This document shows, piece by piece, positions 61,265-64,000 of a DNA stretch of 64,000 bases. Each line of letters starts with the position of its first letter. The first letter of the stretch is position 1. A program made the position numbers and the translations under genes. Under the pieces are notes generated by a model. It searched no databases. It had not been told where the DNA came from and was given only the letters and a program-made list of their open reading frames with translations. The stretch is from Prochlorococcus sp. AG-402-P16 (GTDB lineage Bacteria; Cyanobacteriota; Cyanobacteriia; PCC-6307; Cyanobiaceae), in assembly GCA_003216295.1 (NCBI GenBank), contig QCJB01000001.1, positions 1-64,000 on the forward strand, in the 5' to 3' direction.

Positions 61265-62683
61265 TTAAGCAGCCAGATTCCTAAATCTAGTGAATTGAGG
61301 TTCAAAAAGTAATTTAACTGTTCCAACTGGTCCATTTCTATGTTTTGTGACTATTACTTCTGTAATCCCTCTATCGGTGGTCTCTGGATTGTAATACTCA
61401 TCTCGATAAATCATCAGAACTAAGTCTGCATCCTGTTCTATTGAGCCAGACTCTCTCAAATCACTAAGCATTGGTCTTTTGTTAGTTCTTGATTCAACCC
61501 CTCTACTTAATTGTGATAAAGCTATGACAGGTACTTTAAGTTCTCTAGCCATACCTTTAAGACCTCTAGTAATTCTTGAAATTTCTTGAACTCTATTATC
61601 GGGTGATGTTCCCTCCATTAGTTGAAGGTAATCAATCACAATTAAACCAAGCTCTTTGCCTTGTTCGGCAATTAGGCGTCTGCATAGTGATCTCATTTCA
61701 AGAACACTAGAATTTGGTTTGTCGTCAATGAATATCGGTAATTGACCAAGTGTGTTAATTCCTTGACCAAGCAATGGCCACTCATCTTGTTGTAATCGGC
61801 CAGTTCTCAATCTACTGCTTTCAATTCCTACTTCACTAGATAGCAATCTGTAAGTTAGCTGCTCTTTACTCATCTCAAGACTAAACACGCAAACAGGTAA
61901 ATCGTGCAGTTCAGCTACGTTTTTTGCAAGATTTAGAACTATTGAAGTCTTTCCCATTGCTGGTCTGCCTGCAACTATTATCAGATCACTTCTCTGAAGA
62001 CCTTGAGTCATTGCATCCAGATCGTAAAAATTGACTGGTATGCCTGCGACTGATGTACCTAATGATCTACTTTCTATTTCATTAAAAGTAGTGGTAAGAA
62101 TTTCGGCTGTAGGTGTTAAACCTTTCGATGGCTGTTCTTGGCTAATTGCAAAAATCTTTTGTTCCGCCTGATCAATTGCTTCTTCCATCGGGAGACTTTG
62201 ATCAAACCCTAATTTGATTACATCATTTCCAGATTTGATTAATTGTCTTCGAAGAAATTTATCGCTAATCAACTTAGCAACTTGTTCAATGGAGGCTGTT
62301 GATGTAACCCTCTCTACTAATTCTACAAGGCGATTATTTCCTCCTATTTTGTCTAAAGAGTTTGTATCTGCTAGCCAAGCACTCATGGCTGTCAAATCTG
62401 TTGGTTTACCTTGACTATGAAGCATTAATGCTGTTCTATATATTTCCCTATGAGCGGATATATAAAAGGCCTCTGCTTGTAATAGATCAGCTATTCTTCC
62501 TATCGCTTCAGGGTCTAACAAAATACCACCAAGCACAGATTCCTCTGCCTCCAAATTTTGTGGCGGTATTTGGTCGGGTTGAGCTTCAAAACGTGGTTTA
62601 TCAATTTTGGAGTTATTCAGGGTTCCAAAATCTCTGGTCTGTTTTGAAAAGTCCCCATTATTTGCAGAGGGGGTGCTGATCAT
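61265..62683 (-). CDS. dnaB: replicative DNA helicase DnaB
   Basis: DnaB of 472 residues without an intein. The N-terminal collar domain (PPQNLEAEESVLGGILLDPEAI) is followed by a linker and the RecA-like motor: Walker A VAGRPAMGKTS, SLEMSKEQLTYRLLS, Walker B LIVIDYLQLM, and SQLSRGVESRTNKRPMLSDLRESGSIEQDADLV. It lies between rplI and mnmG, a common bacterial order. Confidence 0.98.
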   Translation of the reverse strand: MISTPSANNGDFSKQTRDFGTLNNSKIDKPRFEAQPDQIPPQNLEAEESVLGGILLDPEAIGRIADLLQAEAFYISAHREIYRTALMLHSQGKPTDLTAMSAWLADTNSLDKIGGNNRLVELVERVTSTASIEQVAKLISDKFLRRQLIKSGNDVIKLGFDQSLPMEEAIDQAEQKIFAISQEQPSKGLTPTAEILTTTFNEIESRSLGTSVAGIPVNFYDLDAMTQGLQRSDLIIVAGRPAMGKTSIVLNLAKNVAELHDLPVCVFSLEMSKEQLTYRLLSSEVGIESSRLRTGRLQQDEWPLLGQGINTLGQLPIFIDDKPNSSVLEMRSLCRRLIAEQGKELGLIVIDYLQLMEGTSPDNRVQEISRITRGLKGMARELKVPVIALSQLSRGVESRTNKRPMLSDLRESGSIEQDADLVLMIYRDEYYNPETTDRGITEVIVTKHRNGPVGTVKLLFEPQFTRFRNLAA

Positions 62684-62740
62684 TTATCGCTTCTTTAACA
62701 AGGACACTTACTTTGGCTTGTTCAGATCAAGATGCAACTA

Positions 62741-63199
62741 TTAGTAACTTGTAACCTCTAGGTTTATTTCAGCATTAACTTCGCTATGGAGCTTGATTTG
62801 TACTTTGTATTTGCCAACTCCATGTATTTCAGGGACTGAAATATCTCTTCGATCTATTTCCTTCTTGGTAGCTTCTTTTACCACTTCAGCTACATCACCA
62901 TTTGTCACGGTTCCAAATAAGACTCCATCTTCTCCAACTTGTTTTTTGACAGTAAATCTTCCAATAGTTGTAAGAGCTGTTTGGAAATCAATTGCTTCTT
63001 GTTTCTTAGCCGCCTCTTTTTCCGCTTGTTTTGCTTTTCGATATTCAACTTGTTTTAAAACTGTTGGAGTAACTGGCAAAGCTTTTTTATTGGGTAATAA
63101 AAAGTTTCTTGCAAAACCAGGAGCGACCTCTACAAGGTCACCATCTTTACCAAGACTTTTAATGTCTTCGTTCAGAACAACTTGAACTCGCTTAGCCAT
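62741..63199 (-). CDS. rplI: 50S ribosomal protein L9
   Basis: Ribosomal protein L9 of 152 residues. The N-terminal domain has [38 protein letters not shown], a long connecting helix ([22 protein letters not shown]) and a C-terminal domain with [17 protein letters not shown]. Normal length. It is upstream of dnaB by 57 bp on the same strand. Confidence 0.98.
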   Translation of the reverse strand: MAKRVQVVLNEDIKSLGKDGDLVEVAPGFARNFLLPNKKALPVTPTVLKQVEYRKAKQAEKEAAKKQEAIDFQTALTTIGRFTVKKQVGEDGVLFGTVTNGDVAEVVKEATKKEIDRRDISVPEIHGVGKYKVQIKLHSEVNAEINLEVTSY

Positions 63200-63239
63200 G
63201 GATAAAAATTAATTTAATCTATTTAATTATTTGATTACT

Positions 63240-64000
63240 TTACGACGCGATAGGGAGTCTAATCTTTTTAGCTAATCCAATTGCCTTCAAAAAACGAATA
63301 TGTTGCCAAGTTAGATCTATTTGGTTTCGTTGAAGGCCATGTTTGGCAGAATTAGGGAAAGCATGATGATTATTGTGCCATCCTTCACCAAATGTTAGTG
63401 CTGCAACCCATTTGTTATTTTTTGAATTATCACCACTTTCATATGCAGTTGTACCCCAACAATGTGTCGCTGAATTTACAAGCCATGTTATGTGATAAAC
63501 AAATACAAGTCTCAAAGGAATTCCCCATAGAACCATCGCCCATCCCCCAACTCCAGCCGATTGACCAATCAAAAAAAGTAAAGCTCCTAAAGGAATTTGT
63601 AGAAGTAAAAAATTTTTATTTAAGAAGCGATAGTAGGGATCTTTGATTAAATCCCCAGATAGTCTTGGAACAGCTTTCATGGCAGGTACATCTTCAAACA
63701 TCCATCCCATATGACTCCACCAAAAACCTTTATTGCTGTCATGATGATCAGCTTCAGTATCAGAAAAAGTGTGATGATGTCTGTGAAGACCAACCCAATC
63801 AATTGGTCCATGCTGACAACTTAATGCTCCACAAGTTGCAAAAAACCTTTCCAGCCATTTAGGAACCTGAAAAGCACGGTGAGAGAGAAGACGATGATAT
63901 CCAGTCGTTACCCCCAAGCAAGCTGTTAACCAATACAAGAAAAGGAATCCTGAAAATGCTTGCCAACTCCAAAATTTAGCTTGCAGAGTAAACAATGTAA
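63240..64000 (-). CDS. acyl-lipid/acyl-CoA delta-9 desaturase, N-terminus outside window
   Basis: Membrane di-iron desaturase. The three histidine boxes are present: GYHRLLSH, HRHHHTFSD and GEGWHNNHHAFP. With TYR/WG loops such as WVGLHRHHHTFSDTEADHHD, this is the DesC-like delta-9 group that introduces the first double bond in C16/C18 acyl chains. The frame stays open to the window edge (an in-frame TTG at 63993-63995 is unlikely to be the true start), so about 40-60 residues are probably missing. Confidence 0.92.
   Translation of the reverse strand, partial: TLFTLQAKFWSWQAFSGFLFLYWLTACLGVTTGYHRLLSHRAFQVPKWLERFFATCGALSCQHGPIDWVGLHRHHHTFSDTEADHHDSNKGFWWSHMGWMFEDVPAMKAVPRLSGDLIKDPYYRFLNKNFLLLQIPLGALLFLIGQSAGVGGWAMVLWGIPLRLVFVYHITWLVNSATHCWGTTAYESGDNSKNNKWVAALTFGEGWHNNHHAFPNSAKHGLQRNQIDLTWQHIRFLKAIGLAKKIRLPIAS

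Overview
This window looks like chromosome from a low-GC marine picocyanobacterium, most likely a low-light (LLI, NATL-like) Prochlorococcus. The reasons are the AT-rich base composition, the dense gene packing with short spacers, the cyanobacterium-only families (Tic20-like protein, DUF1400 and DUF3134 proteins, cyanobacterial chorismate lyase, DnaK with a DDVIDAEF-type tail), and a nirA-focA nitrite module next to siroheme genes. The strain assignment is inference; nothing was searched. I see no prophage, insertion sequence, CRISPR array, rRNA operon or toxin/defence island.

Layout. 1-3 kb: threonine synthase (cut by the window edge), an exported DUF1400 protein and an ABC1/UbiB kinase, all on the minus strand. 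3-10 kb: recN, uvrA and sucrose-phosphate synthase on the plus strand. 10-15.5 kb: mraY, small proteins, argG, rpsF, tic20-like and aroE. 15.6-26 kb: dnaK, an FAD amine oxidase, purU with an O-antigen-ligase-like membrane protein, a CLC transporter, acnB and DAHP synthase. 26-31 kb: phytol-kinase-like protein, group 2 sigma factor, ppk and an MFS exporter. 31.4-38.6 kb: an accessory-looking nitrogen region with a TrpD-like protein, a HEAT-like protein, focA, nirA, a CbiX-type chelatase and cobA. 38.6-49.8 kb: pabC-pabB-queC-queE-pyrG, aspS, gcvT, speB-speE-mazG. 50-58.7 kb: tRNA-Val, a HesB/IscA-like relic, valS, a DedA-like protein, ligA, a SprT-like protein and small unknowns. 58.7-64 kb: chorismate lyase, mnmG, dnaB, rplI and a delta-9 desaturase cut by the window end.

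The genes that work together most clearly are in the nitrite module. CobA and the CbiX-type chelatase make siroheme, NirA uses siroheme and a 4Fe-4S cluster to reduce nitrite to ammonium, and FocA imports nitrite. A perfect NtcA-type box (GTA-N8-TAC) sits just upstream of nirA. The most unusual structure in the window lies between nirA and focA. A 203-bp tandem duplication has copied the nirA tail, an AT-rich hairpin and the focA leader, and it creates an extra 53-codon ORF that joins a FocA-like N-terminus to the NirA C-terminus. The two flanking copies are identical over 149 bp, while the 54 bp around the fusion junction have diverged.
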